This document shows, in pieces, positions 7,055 to 13,716 of a stretch of 13,716 nucleotides of DNA. Source of the stretch: Bacilli bacterium (lineage in GTDB: Bacteria; Bacillota_I; Bacilli_A; RF39; UBA660); the NCBI GenBank assembly GCA_024683115.1, contig JAIKYM010000011.1:1-13716 (forward strand), in the 5' to 3' direction. Each line of letters begins with the position of its first letter. Position 1 is the first letter of the stretch. Position numbers and translations under genes: made by a program. The notes beneath the pieces are model-generated. The model saw only the letters and a list, made by a program, of their open reading frames with translations, was not told where the DNA came from and did not search any database.

Positions 7055-9277
7055 CTATTCTATCATCGAGTCTAAGATTTTCCTTAATTCCTCATCAGGA
7101 ATTTCGAAGTCATCTTTAATCTCTTTTTTATCTGATTTTTTATCAACTTTATTAGTTATATTTAAATCATTTAAATCATCTTTATTATCTTTTATATCTG
7201 ACTTAATTGATACTACTTCATATCCATCTTCATATTCTTTTTTCTTTTTGTTTTTCTTTTTCTTCTTTTTACCTTCTGGTACTATTTCATAATCATCGAA
7301 TACAGGTATTGGCTTAACTGTATTTGTTGAATCTAATTTAAGAGTTACAACTGGAGTTGTATCTGCTTCAAATTTGTAATCATCATCAACTTTAATATGC
7401 AAATCTTTAATCTCTTCAATTGGTTCTTCAGTAGTTTCTTCTATTTTTTCTTCTTTATTAATATCATTTTCTTCAATAGATGATAGAGATTCTTCTTGAA
7501 TTTCTTCTTCAACTAATTCAATTGGTTTAATATCATTAGTTTGTTCTTTTAATTCTTCAATTGGTTCATCATCTATTTCTTTAATAGGTTCTTCTTTTAT
7601 TTCTTCTTTAACATCTTTCTTATCTTCATCTTTATTAGATTTTAATGCTTTAATCAATTCTTTCATCATATTTGGATCAAATTGCATTGGAACTGGATAA
7701 GGCATATATTGAGGAGTAGTGGATACATTAGTTGGTACTACACCCATTTGTGAGTCTTCTAATTGTTCTTCTAGTCCTAATTGAGTTCCTGAACCTAAAT
7801 CATCATCTAAATCAATTAATTTTAATATTTCATCAAATGATGTTTCACCATTTAATACTTTTTGTAATCCATCTTGTAGCATAGTATCAGTATCACCAAT
7901 ATTATATACAAGATTTCTTAATGTAACTTTATCTGCACCTTTAGTAATTGCATCTCTTATCTTTTGATTAATTAAACATACTTCATGTATAGCAATACGC
8001 CCACGGTAACCATTATCACACTCAGGACATCCAACAGGTACATATATTTCATTAACTTCTTTATTTAATGCTTTTCTAAATGTTTCTTTTTCATATTCAG
8101 TAGTTGGTCTTATTTGTTTACATTTTGAGCATAATCTTCTAGCTAACTTTTGAGATATAACACCTTCAAGAGATGATCCTAACAAATATCTTTCAACTGA
8201 CATATCAGTTAAACGTTCAATAGTATTTAATGAGTTATTTGTATGTATTGTAGATAATACTAAGTGACCAGTAATAGATGCACGAATAGCAATTCTTGCT
8301 GTTTCATCATCACGAATTTCACCGATCATTATAACATCTGGGTCTTCACGTAAGATAGATCTTAATACATTAGCAAATGTTAATCCAATCTCTTCTTGAG
8401 CTTGTACTTGATTAATACCTCCAATATTCATTTCTATTGGATCTTCAACTGTAATAATATTTCTTGTTTCAGAGTTTAATACTTGAAGCATAGAGTATAC
8501 TGTAGTTGATTTACCTGTACCAGTAGCTCCTGTAACTAAGATAATACCATTTGGTAACGATAACATTTTATTTACTTTATTTAAGTTCTTTGGACTAAAG
8601 TCTAATCCCTCAACACCAGCAGAAGACATTGAATAGTCCATAATACGGATTGCAATCTTTTCTCCCATTGAAGTAGGTAAGCATGCAACACGTAAATCTA
8701 TAGTTTTATTTGCAAGTTCAGTTCTTATAGCTCCATCTTGAGGTAATCTTGATTCTGTAATATTCATTGATGAAATAATTTTAATACGAGTTATCATATT
8801 ATTCTTAACATATAGTGGAACTATTGAATAATCATGTAAAACTCCATCAATTCTTATTCTAATTTTAATTCCTTCTGGAAATGGATCAAAGTGAATATCT
8901 GATGCACCTTTGTTAATTGCATCTAAGATAATTGAATTAACGATATCAGTAATTGGAACACTATTATAATCAAATGTAACCATACTAGTTAATAATTCTT
9001 TATTATCCATCGCTCTGGCTGATGTAGATAAGTTTTGGATATCTTCTTGAGATAATTCAGGAGCAGGTTGATTACCTATGTAGTTACCATTTTCATCAAT
9101 TAGAGATGGATCAATAGGGTTACCATTTTCATCAACATATTGTACTTCTTGTCCTATATAATTACCATTTTCATCAATTAAAGAAGGATCAATTGGATTA
9201 CCATCTTGATCTACATATTGAACTACTTCTTCAGTTACTTCATTATTAGTTAAACTAGTTTCTTGATTATCTATCAT
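7055..9277 (-). CDS. PilB/GspE-family type IV pilus or type II secretion ATPase with unusual tails
   Basis: A 740-residue cytoplasmic hexameric ATPase that powers pilin polymerisation in type IV pilus, type II secretion or competence systems. Seen: the N2 domain (about 105–215, with ASDIHFDP near 125–132); Walker A GATGTGKST (250–258); the Asp box around ITVEDPIE; Walker B DPDVIMIGEIRD (312–323); the His box TGHLVLSTIHTN (336–347); and a Zn site Cys383/386 with Cys417/420. The usual N1 domain is absent. In its place, residues 19–70 are two 26-residue tandem repeats. After about 490 a 250-residue charged tail follows, acidic first, with an 11-residue Lys/Asn run near 670–680. No pilin, PilC/GspF or prepilin peptidase gene is in the window, so the system is not identified. 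AGGG (9286–9289) precedes ATG by 8 nt. The stop is TAG. Confidence 0.93.
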   Translation of the reverse strand: MIDNQETSLTNNEVTEEVVQYVDQDGNPIDPSLIDENGNYIGQEVQYVDENGNPIDPSLIDENGNYIGNQPAPELSQEDIQNLSTSARAMDNKELLTSMVTFDYNSVPITDIVNSIILDAINKGASDIHFDPFPEGIKIRIRIDGVLHDYSIVPLYVKNNMITRIKIISSMNITESRLPQDGAIRTELANKTIDLRVACLPTSMGEKIAIRIMDYSMSSAGVEGLDFSPKNLNKVNKMLSLPNGIILVTGATGTGKSTTVYSMLQVLNSETRNIITVEDPIEMNIGGINQVQAQEEIGLTFANVLRSILREDPDVIMIGEIRDDETARIAIRASITGHLVLSTIHTNNSLNTIERLTDMSVERYLLGSSLEGVISQKLARRLCSKCKQIRPTTEYEKETFRKALNKEVNEIYVPVGCPECDNGYRGRIAIHEVCLINQKIRDAITKGADKVTLRNLVYNIGDTDTMLQDGLQKVLNGETSFDEILKLIDLDDDLGSGTQLGLEEQLEDSQMGVVPTNVSTTPQYMPYPVPMQFDPNMMKELIKALKSNKDEDKKDVKEEIKEEPIKEIDDEPIEELKEQTNDIKPIELVEEEIQEESLSSIEENDINKEEKIEETTEEPIEEIKDLHIKVDDDYKFEADTTPVVTLKLDSTNTVKPIPVFDDYEIVPEGKKKKKKNKKKKEYEDGYEVVSIKSDIKDNKDDLNDLNITNKVDKKSDKKEIKDDFEIPDEELRKILDSMIE
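9068..9223 (-). repeat. Two 78-bp in-frame tandem repeats in the PilB-like gene
   Basis: The copies span 9146–9223 and 9068–9145, encoding residues 19–44 and 45–70. Each begins VQYVD(Q/E)(D/E)GNPIDP and ends IDENGNYIG plus two residues. Protein identity is nearly complete: apart from the last two residues of each copy, only QD/EN differs. Several synonymous DNA differences separate the copies, so the duplication is not fresh. Each copy holds two versions of a shorter (V/I)D-x-x-GN-x-I unit. Confidence 0.93.
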
Positions 9278-9314
9278 GTTACCAACCCTATCTTTTTATT
9301 TTACTCTACAATAA

Positions 9315-9344
9315 ATTATACAATATATAAATAATTGTAGTCAA
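9315..9344 (-). promoter_or_regulatory. Promoter of the PilB-like gene
   Basis: On the − strand, TTGACT (9344–9339), an 18-nt spacer, then TATAAT (9320–9315). The predicted start is near 9308, about 30 nt upstream of the ATG. It lies just past the PBP terminator, so the ATPase gene is its own unit. Confidence 0.7.
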
Positions 9345-9352
9345 TAATTTAG

Positions 9353-9383
9353 CAAAAGAAAAAGGGATTATATTATCCCTTTA
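9353..9383 (-). terminator. Intrinsic terminator of the recU–pbp operon
   Basis: On the − strand, AAAGGGAT (9382–9375), a 6-nt loop, ATCCCTTT (9368–9361), then TTCTTTT. The 8-bp stem is perfect and its left arm overlaps the TAA stop of the PBP gene. Confidence 0.8.
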
Positions 9384-12300
9384 ACATTGATTCTTAATTG
9401 TTGTTTGTTGGTTTATACTTGAGTATCCATTACTTGATGCTATGAATAGAGCAGTGTAAGTATCTCCAGCATTATTAATTTCATCAATACATTGTGCATT
9501 TTTACCTGAAGAGCAAGATAAATCTAATGAAGTTGATGTTCTATCTTTTAAGTTTGTATCTTTATCTTTAATTAATACACCTGATAAATATTTTAAATTT
9601 TCTCCTTTATTTAAATAACTTATCAATTTATCTTTTGTAATACATTGAGGTAATGTTAATTGTATTGATCCTGTTTCTACAGGTGTAGGTCCAGGTTGTG
9701 TTGAATTATTAATATTTACTGATACACCAGCAGATTTGTTATCTTTAAATATAGAATATGCGGATTTTACTGTGAATGAAGTACCAGATGAAATTGGGTT
9801 AGTGTATGTGAATTTATTATCTGTAACAAATCCAAGATTACGTGTTCCAGAACCGTCTGTAATATATATTTCATAACCAAATTTACCAATATTGGCTTCA
9901 TTGTAAGCTAATCTTTCACTTATATATATGTCTTTCCAATAACTATAAATAGGATTATTAGTGAAGTATTCTCTAATAGCAGATTCACTAACTGCATCTG
10001 GTAGAGGTACATCATCCCAAGTTAATTGAATTACTCCATCTGAATATGTATATTTTAAGTTAGTTGGATTATTTAATTGTGAGAATCTTTCTGATTTTTC
10101 AGTAGGAACTGAATTCTTATTAAACATTTCAGTTGATTTTAATTCTTTTGGAGTGTATTCAGAAGCTAACTTAACTGGATATGTTTCTAGTTCGATTGTA
10201 GCTGTTGTTACTCCAGAAGGTTTTCTGAATTTAACATTCTTATTAAATAAGTTCTTTGTTAATAGTTTTATTATTGCTTTTCTTGAATCAGTACCTTCTT
10301 TAGCAGTAAGGTAATGTTCAGATGATAAAGTAGGGTATGAATACCATAGTGAAACAACTAAGTCTTGTGAATATGCAACTTGCCATACATCACCATCGAT
10401 AGAACCTTTAATATTTAATCTTTTTAATGTTGCAGAATCTACAGTTGAAGTTCCTGTCTTAGATGCTATTTCAGTACCACTTACTGAGCCAACACCAACT
10501 GTACCACTTGTTACAGCATATTTTAAGATATCAGTAATAATATAAGCAGTTTCTTCAGACATAGCTTGTACCTTTTTAGGATATACAATGTATTCATCGC
10601 CTGTTTCATTAAATATCGCTTTAGTAAATGAATATGGTTCAATATAAGTTCCGCCTCTTGCAAATGCAGCATAAGCAGCAGCTGATTCAACAGGAGTAAC
10701 ACCCGTAAATCCACCGATTGAACATGTTTCTAATATTTGATCTCCAGACATCTCAAGTTTCCATCCTAAGTTTGTAGCGAATGTTAACTTTTGATCATTT
10801 GGAACTAATTTAAATGTTTGTAATGCTGGAATATTTCTTGATTTAGCTAATGCCGATTTAACTGTTGTAGAATTATCATATTTTCCATCCCAGTTTTTAA
10901 TCTTTCCACCACCGGTATATTCGTACTCTCTATCGACTACTGGGTTACCAGAACCCCATCCTAAGTATTCAATTGCAGGTCCATAATCTACAACAGGTTT
11001 TGCAGTAGATCCTGGGTGACGTCTACCTTCAGTAGCATAATTGAATGATCTTTGTGATTTTTTATTTCTACCAGTACCAATTGCAACTATTGATCCATCT
11101 TCAATTGATAATAGTGCGATACCATTTTCAGAATATTCGTTTTTATATTTCCAGTCAGATCCTAATTCTTTGAATTGACCATTTTGAATTTTATTTATTA
11201 CAGTTTGTTTAGCAGGATCCATCGTTGTATATATTTCCATAGATACTTGATATGGATCATATCCAGTTCTATCTAATACTTCTTCAACAACAGTATCTAT
11301 AAATCTAATATGTTCATTTAATTCAGTATTATAACCAGTTAATAATGATTTAACGGGAACAGCTTGAGCAGCTTCTTTTTCTTCAGTAGAAATATATCCG
11401 TGTCTTTCCATTAAATTTAATACTGTATTACGTCTTTTTTCTGCAGCAGCAGGGTGATTGTATGGATTATATGCATAAGGTAATTGGAATAAACCAGCAA
11501 TCATTGATGCTTCAGCTAAATTTAAATCAGATACATCTTTACCAAAGTATGCACGAGATGCTTGTTGAACACCATATGCAGATCCTAGGTATGCATTATT
11601 TACATAGAATTCCATAATTTGTTCTTTAGTATATTGTTTTTCATATACGAATACAGCTAAATATATATCTTGGAACTTTCTTATAATACCTTTAATACCA
11701 TGTGCTTCACTTGATGTAGCTGAGTTCTTTGATAATTGCATTGTTAATGTAGAACCACCACCAGCATCAGATTTTCCTAATACTTGTCCGATTGATGCTT
11801 TTGTAAATCTTGCGATATCTATACCATTGTGTTGGAAGAATCTTGAATCCTCTGTTGCAACAATAGCATCTACTAATACTTGTGGCAAATCATCATAAGT
11901 TACTTTTTCACGATTTTCTGTTCCTATTCTTGCAAATTCATTACCATATTTATCATATAATACAGTAGAGTTTTCTTTATATAATCTATCTTTATCTATA
12001 TCAGGAGCAGTATATATTACATATACTACTAATCCTATGAAACAGCAGAATACAAATATCATGAATAACATCATTAATATTAGTATCTTGTTCCATAATG
12101 TTCCATATTTAATTCTATTTTTGAATTTCTTCATGTCGAATTTCAACACCCTTCCTCTGTTAATAAAGAATACTGCAATCCAATTTTTATGTTCTTTATA
12201 AGATAATAACTTAAGATCTTTTCTTGTAATATCTTTAGTTAAACTTTCATCAAAATCAGAAACATTATATTTCTTTAATTTATTAAGCTTTTTATTCTTT

Positions 12301-12890
12301 TTCTTTTCAGCATCTTTTCTATCTATTTCTTTAAGTCCATTCCATATCCATTTAAAGAATTTACCAATTGAAATAAACACAATAACAATTACTCTTATTA
12401 TTGTTATTAATACTATTTTAATACAATTTAATACTTTTTTTAACCCCTTAGCATTATTTTGTTTATTTAAAGTGTTAACTTTCTTAGTTTTCTTTACTGT
12501 AGATTTAGGTTTATCATCTACTTTATTTCTTTCGATTTTCTTTATGTCTTTATCTATTTCTACTTTTATATCTACTTCAGGTTTAGCTATTTGTTTCTTT
12601 TCTACTTTTTTAGTTATAGTGTTTTTGCTTTTATGTGTTCTTTTTTTAGGTACTTCTTTAGTTTCTTGTACTTTAGTTACTTTAACTTCTTTTTCTACTT
12701 TCTTTTTAGTATTTGTACTTTTAGAAGCAGTAGTTTTCTTCTTTGGTACTGCTTTTGCTTTTTTTACCGCAGCTTTAGTTTTAGTACTACTTTTTGTTTT
12801 CTTAGTTTCTAATTCTTTAATCTCTTTTTTTATAGCATTAATCTTTTTAGTACTAGTACTTTTAGTCTTAGTTGTTTTCTTATTAGCCAT
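9381..12890 (-). CDS. Bifunctional class A penicillin-binding protein (PBP1A/PonA-like), oversized
   Basis: A peptidoglycan glycosyltransferase/transpeptidase, 1169 aa from ATG 12890. Residues 1–150 form a Lys/Thr/Ala-rich, histone-H1-like tail. Hydrophobic segments lie at about 155–176 and 269–294, with a basic stretch between them. The GT51 domain has ATEDSRFFQHNGID (345–358, catalytic Glu347), GGGSTLTMQLSKN (377–389) and the EFYVNNAYLG region (about 427). The transpeptidase domain has STAK (628–631, nucleophile Ser628), SRN (684–686) and KTGT (811–814), so both active sites look intact. An FN3-like region follows (about 940–1060). A last domain (about 1075–1169) has Cys1083, 1126, 1134 and 1169. 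A GTG at 12899 is in frame, but it lies inside the ribosome binding site AAAGGTG, so ATG is preferred. The gene follows recU by 1 nt, as recU and ponA are paired in Bacilli. Confidence 0.95.
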   Translation of the reverse strand: MANKKTTKTKSTSTKKINAIKKEIKELETKKTKSSTKTKAAVKKAKAVPKKKTTASKSTNTKKKVEKEVKVTKVQETKEVPKKRTHKSKNTITKKVEKKQIAKPEVDIKVEIDKDIKKIERNKVDDKPKSTVKKTKKVNTLNKQNNAKGLKKVLNCIKIVLITIIRVIVIVFISIGKFFKWIWNGLKEIDRKDAEKKKNKKLNKLKKYNVSDFDESLTKDITRKDLKLLSYKEHKNWIAVFFINRGRVLKFDMKKFKNRIKYGTLWNKILILMMLFMIFVFCCFIGLVVYVIYTAPDIDKDRLYKENSTVLYDKYGNEFARIGTENREKVTYDDLPQVLVDAIVATEDSRFFQHNGIDIARFTKASIGQVLGKSDAGGGSTLTMQLSKNSATSSEAHGIKGIIRKFQDIYLAVFVYEKQYTKEQIMEFYVNNAYLGSAYGVQQASRAYFGKDVSDLNLAEASMIAGLFQLPYAYNPYNHPAAAEKRRNTVLNLMERHGYISTEEKEAAQAVPVKSLLTGYNTELNEHIRFIDTVVEEVLDRTGYDPYQVSMEIYTTMDPAKQTVINKIQNGQFKELGSDWKYKNEYSENGIALLSIEDGSIVAIGTGRNKKSQRSFNYATEGRRHPGSTAKPVVDYGPAIEYLGWGSGNPVVDREYEYTGGGKIKNWDGKYDNSTTVKSALAKSRNIPALQTFKLVPNDQKLTFATNLGWKLEMSGDQILETCSIGGFTGVTPVESAAAYAAFARGGTYIEPYSFTKAIFNETGDEYIVYPKKVQAMSEETAYIITDILKYAVTSGTVGVGSVSGTEIASKTGTSTVDSATLKRLNIKGSIDGDVWQVAYSQDLVVSLWYSYPTLSSEHYLTAKEGTDSRKAIIKLLTKNLFNKNVKFRKPSGVTTATIELETYPVKLASEYTPKELKSTEMFNKNSVPTEKSERFSQLNNPTNLKYTYSDGVIQLTWDDVPLPDAVSESAIREYFTNNPIYSYWKDIYISERLAYNEANIGKFGYEIYITDGSGTRNLGFVTDNKFTYTNPISSGTSFTVKSAYSIFKDNKSAGVSVNINNSTQPGPTPVETGSIQLTLPQCITKDKLISYLNKGENLKYLSGVLIKDKDTNLKDRTSTSLDLSCSSGKNAQCIDEINNAGDTYTALFIASSNGYSSINQQTTIKNQC

Positions 12891-12891
12891 A

Positions 12892-13452
12892 TTAATCACC
12901 TTTAAAATATATTTTATCTATAACTTTTAAATAATCTAAACTTGGTCTAAGTTTTTGTTCTATGATATATCCTTTATCTTGTATAAAAGAGTAGGGAATA
13001 GATTTACGATCATTGTTAGATATAAAATCAATAATGTCGTTTCCATCCAAATAATATATATTATTATTCATTGATATTATTAAAAATGATATTCCTCCAT
13101 GTTTAATAACATTCTTCATATGTTCATATTGGTGTTGATGTAAGTTTTCGAGTGGAAAAGAAGTTTTATTATGTGTTACTTTAGCATCAAAGTCTATATA
13201 TTTACCACGATAAATTCCATTGTAATCTAAAGTAGATGGTTCTTTAAAATATGCTTTAGTAATAACTCTTCCATGTGAATCAAAAGATGCATCAACAATT
13301 GCTATAGGTGTTGGTTTTTTATAAATAACAGCAATATCTTCATCTAGATAGTAAGTATTAGACATATTTATTAATTCTTCTAAGTCCATACCTCTTTTAA
13401 ATGTCATGTTAACTGATTTTACATCTTTTTTTATCTTACCTGGATAATTCAT
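12892..13452 (-). CDS. recU: Holliday junction resolvase RecU
   Basis: A PD-(D/E)XK nuclease that cuts Holliday junctions in recombination and chromosome segregation in Firmicutes, 186 aa. Matches to the Bacillus protein as I remember it: NTYYLDEDIAVIYKKPTPI (32–50), DYNGIYRGKYIDFDAK (76–91), KTSFPLENLHQHQYEHM, and a C-terminal RPSLDYLKVIDKIYF. Asp76, Asp87, Asp89 and Lys91 form the metal site. Asp89 stands where Bacillus has Glu (FEAK), a change allowed by the motif. The N-terminus is about 20 residues shorter than in Bacillus, lacking much of the basic leader before the GM(D/T)LE element. AGGTG (13458–13462) lies 5 nt before ATG. It is the first gene of an operon with the PBP, whose ribosome binding site sits in its last codons. 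Confidence 0.95.
   Translation of the reverse strand: MNYPGKIKKDVKSVNMTFKRGMDLEELINMSNTYYLDEDIAVIYKKPTPIAIVDASFDSHGRVITKAYFKEPSTLDYNGIYRGKYIDFDAKVTHNKTSFPLENLHQHQYEHMKNVIKHGGISFLIISMNNNIYYLDGNDIIDFISNNDRKSIPYSFIQDKGYIIEQKLRPSLDYLKVIDKIYFKGD
12897..12903 (-). promoter_or_regulatory. Ribosome binding site of the PBP gene, inside recU
   Basis: AAAGGTG on the − strand encodes the last Lys-Gly of RecU plus one base. It lies 6 nt from the PBP ATG at 12890. The junction reads TAA-T-ATG, so ribosomes ending recU can reinitiate. This site decides the ATG start over the in-frame GTG inside it. Confidence 0.75.
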
Positions 13453-13469
13453 AAAAACACCTATACTTA

Positions 13470-13475
13470 ATTATA
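13470..13475 (-). promoter_or_regulatory. Possible proximal -10 for recU
   Basis: A perfect TATAAT on the − strand would start RNA near 13463, right at the recU ribosome binding site (13458–13462). No clear -35 is seen. In such AT-rich DNA this may be chance. Confidence 0.3.
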
Positions 13476-13521
13476 TAATAAGTGGTAATATTAATAAATA
13501 ATAAATTAAATAAATTCAAAT

Positions 13522-13546
13522 AAAAAAAGATAGGATACCTACCTTT
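13522..13546 (-). terminator. Terminator-like hairpin upstream of recU
   Basis: On the − strand, AAAGGTAGG (13546–13538), loop TAT, CCTATCTTT (13534–13526), then more T to 13522. The stem has 9 pairs with one G·U. It is only about 7 nt past the predicted start of the − strand promoter at 13560–13568. It may be an attenuator, or an insulator against leftward transcription. Confidence 0.6.
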
Positions 13547-13559
13547 CTTATATAACTAT

Positions 13560-13568
13560 ATTATAACA
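13560..13568 (-). promoter_or_regulatory. Extended -10 promoter facing recU
   Basis: TG-T-TATAAT on the − strand (TATAAT at 13565–13560) predicts a start near 13553, about 100 nt upstream of recU. The -35 region is weak. The terminator-like hairpin at 13522–13546 lies directly downstream. Confidence 0.5.
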
Positions 13569-13611
13569 CAAAACACTAAATAATAATAGACTATAATTGA
13601 TGTAGCATAAT

Positions 13612-13620
13612 TGCTATAAT
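13612..13620 (+). promoter_or_regulatory. Extended -10 promoter of the right-edge gene
   Basis: TG-C-TATAAT (hexamer 13615–13620) predicts a start near 13627. AAAGGGGG then follows at 13631–13638 before the ATG at 13646. No good -35 lies at 17 nt. The short dyad TAGCA-TAAT-TGCTA (13603–13616) overlaps it. Confidence 0.55.
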
Positions 13621-13645
13621 TTTTGATATGAAAGGGGGAAGTGTC

Positions 13646-13716
13646 ATGAAAAAAGGCAAGAAATACAACGTTGTTAAATCAATACTAGATATTTCTTTAT
13701 ATCTAGTATTGATTTA
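13646..13716 (+). CDS. N-terminus of an unidentified, probably membrane-anchored protein
   Basis: ATG preceded by AAAGGGGG (13631–13638, 7 nt spacing) opens a frame that is still open at the window edge after 23 full codons. The visible start is basic (MKKGKKYNVVKS) and then hydrophobic (ILDISLYLVLI), as in a signal anchor or first transmembrane helix with the N-terminus in the cytoplasm. A type I signal peptidase would look like this, but so would many other proteins, so I give no name. The hydrophobic part is encoded within a perfect inverted repeat. Confidence 0.6.
   Translation, partial: MKKGKKYNVVKSILDISLYLVLI
13675..13716. repeat. Perfect 18-bp inverted repeat at the right edge
   Basis: TAAATCAATACTAGATAT (13675–13692), loop TTCTTT, ATATCTAGTATTGATTTA (13699–13716). 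It lies within the first codons of the right-edge gene and reaches the last base of the window, so it may be longer. No T-run is visible. Confidence 0.9.

Noticed and set aside
6993..7292. Rightward open frame of 99 codons
   Set aside because: It is antisense to the PilB-like gene; its Ser/Phe-rich translation is the complement of the Lys/Glu/Asp-rich tail.
12891..12899. In-frame GTG at 12899 as start of the PBP
   Set aside because: The GTG is part of the AAAGGTG ribosome binding site for the ATG at 12890.
12472..12930. Rightward open frames opposite the PBP N-terminus
   Set aside because: The Phe/Leu/Val-rich translations are the reverse complement of Lys/Thr codons; they look like membrane proteins only by composition.
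13453..13568. T-box or riboswitch upstream of recU
   Set aside because: The segment from predicted start to terminator is only about 30 nt, too short for any such element.
1..13716. TGA-reassigned (Mycoplasma-type) code
   Set aside because: Genes are full length under the standard code, tryptophan is TGG and no in-frame TGA is needed.
1..13716. Mobile element, prophage, CRISPR array or toxin–antitoxin system
   Set aside because: No transposase, integrase, spaced direct repeats or toxin-like pair is visible; the only direct repeat is the in-gene one at 9068–9223.

Overview
This window is very AT-rich DNA from a cell-walled, low-GC Gram-positive bacterium. Four things point that way: strong AAGGAG-type ribosome binding sites, TTGxxx/TATAAT promoters often with an extended TG-N-TATAAT -10, compact intrinsic terminators, and a recU–PBP1 gene pair arranged as in Bacilli. 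Stops are TAA in seven of the eight complete or 3'-complete genes and TAG in the other. Tryptophan is read from TGG, so the standard bacterial code fits. Glutamine is encoded by CAA at every site I checked. The look is that of an uncultured, Erysipelotrichia- or RF39-like member of Bacilli. That placement rests on style and gene order, not on a phylogenetic marker comparison.

Left part (1–2461, + strand): the 3' end of a probable glycerophosphodiester phosphodiesterase; a tRNA-Gln with anticodon CUG; a 49-residue lysine-rich protein with its own promoter and terminator; and a free-standing AMP-forming acyl/aryl ligase of unknown substrate. A hybrid histidine kinase with a seven-helix membrane domain and two receiver domains follows (2498–4906). 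Next comes rpsB–tsf (5077–6916), the ribosomal protein S2 and EF-Ts operon, preceded by a ~110-nt leader that can fold. S2 carries a C-terminal charged linker and a Rho_N/SAP-like mini-domain.

Right part (7055–13452, − strand): a PilB/GspE-family secretion or pilus ATPase whose N-terminus is replaced by two 26-residue tandem repeats and which has a long charged C-terminal tail. Upstream of it is a recU–pbp1 operon in which translation is probably coupled: the PBP ribosome binding site lies inside the end of recU and the genes are 1 nt apart. The PBP1 is oversized at 1169 aa. It has a histone-like lysine-rich N-terminal tail, two hydrophobic segments, GT51 and transpeptidase domains, an FN3-like region and a four-cysteine C-terminal domain. 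At the far right a membrane-protein-like gene starts on the + strand (13646 onward) and runs off the window through an 18-bp perfect inverted repeat.

The genes cover translation (tRNA, S2, EF-Ts), signalling (hybrid kinase), envelope growth (PBP1), recombination (RecU), pili or secretion (PilB-like ATPase) and lipid or acyl metabolism (GDPD, AMP ligase). I found no phage, transposon, CRISPR or toxin–antitoxin signature. The unusual material lies in the extra domains and low-complexity tails on otherwise conserved proteins, and in a few regulatory sites.
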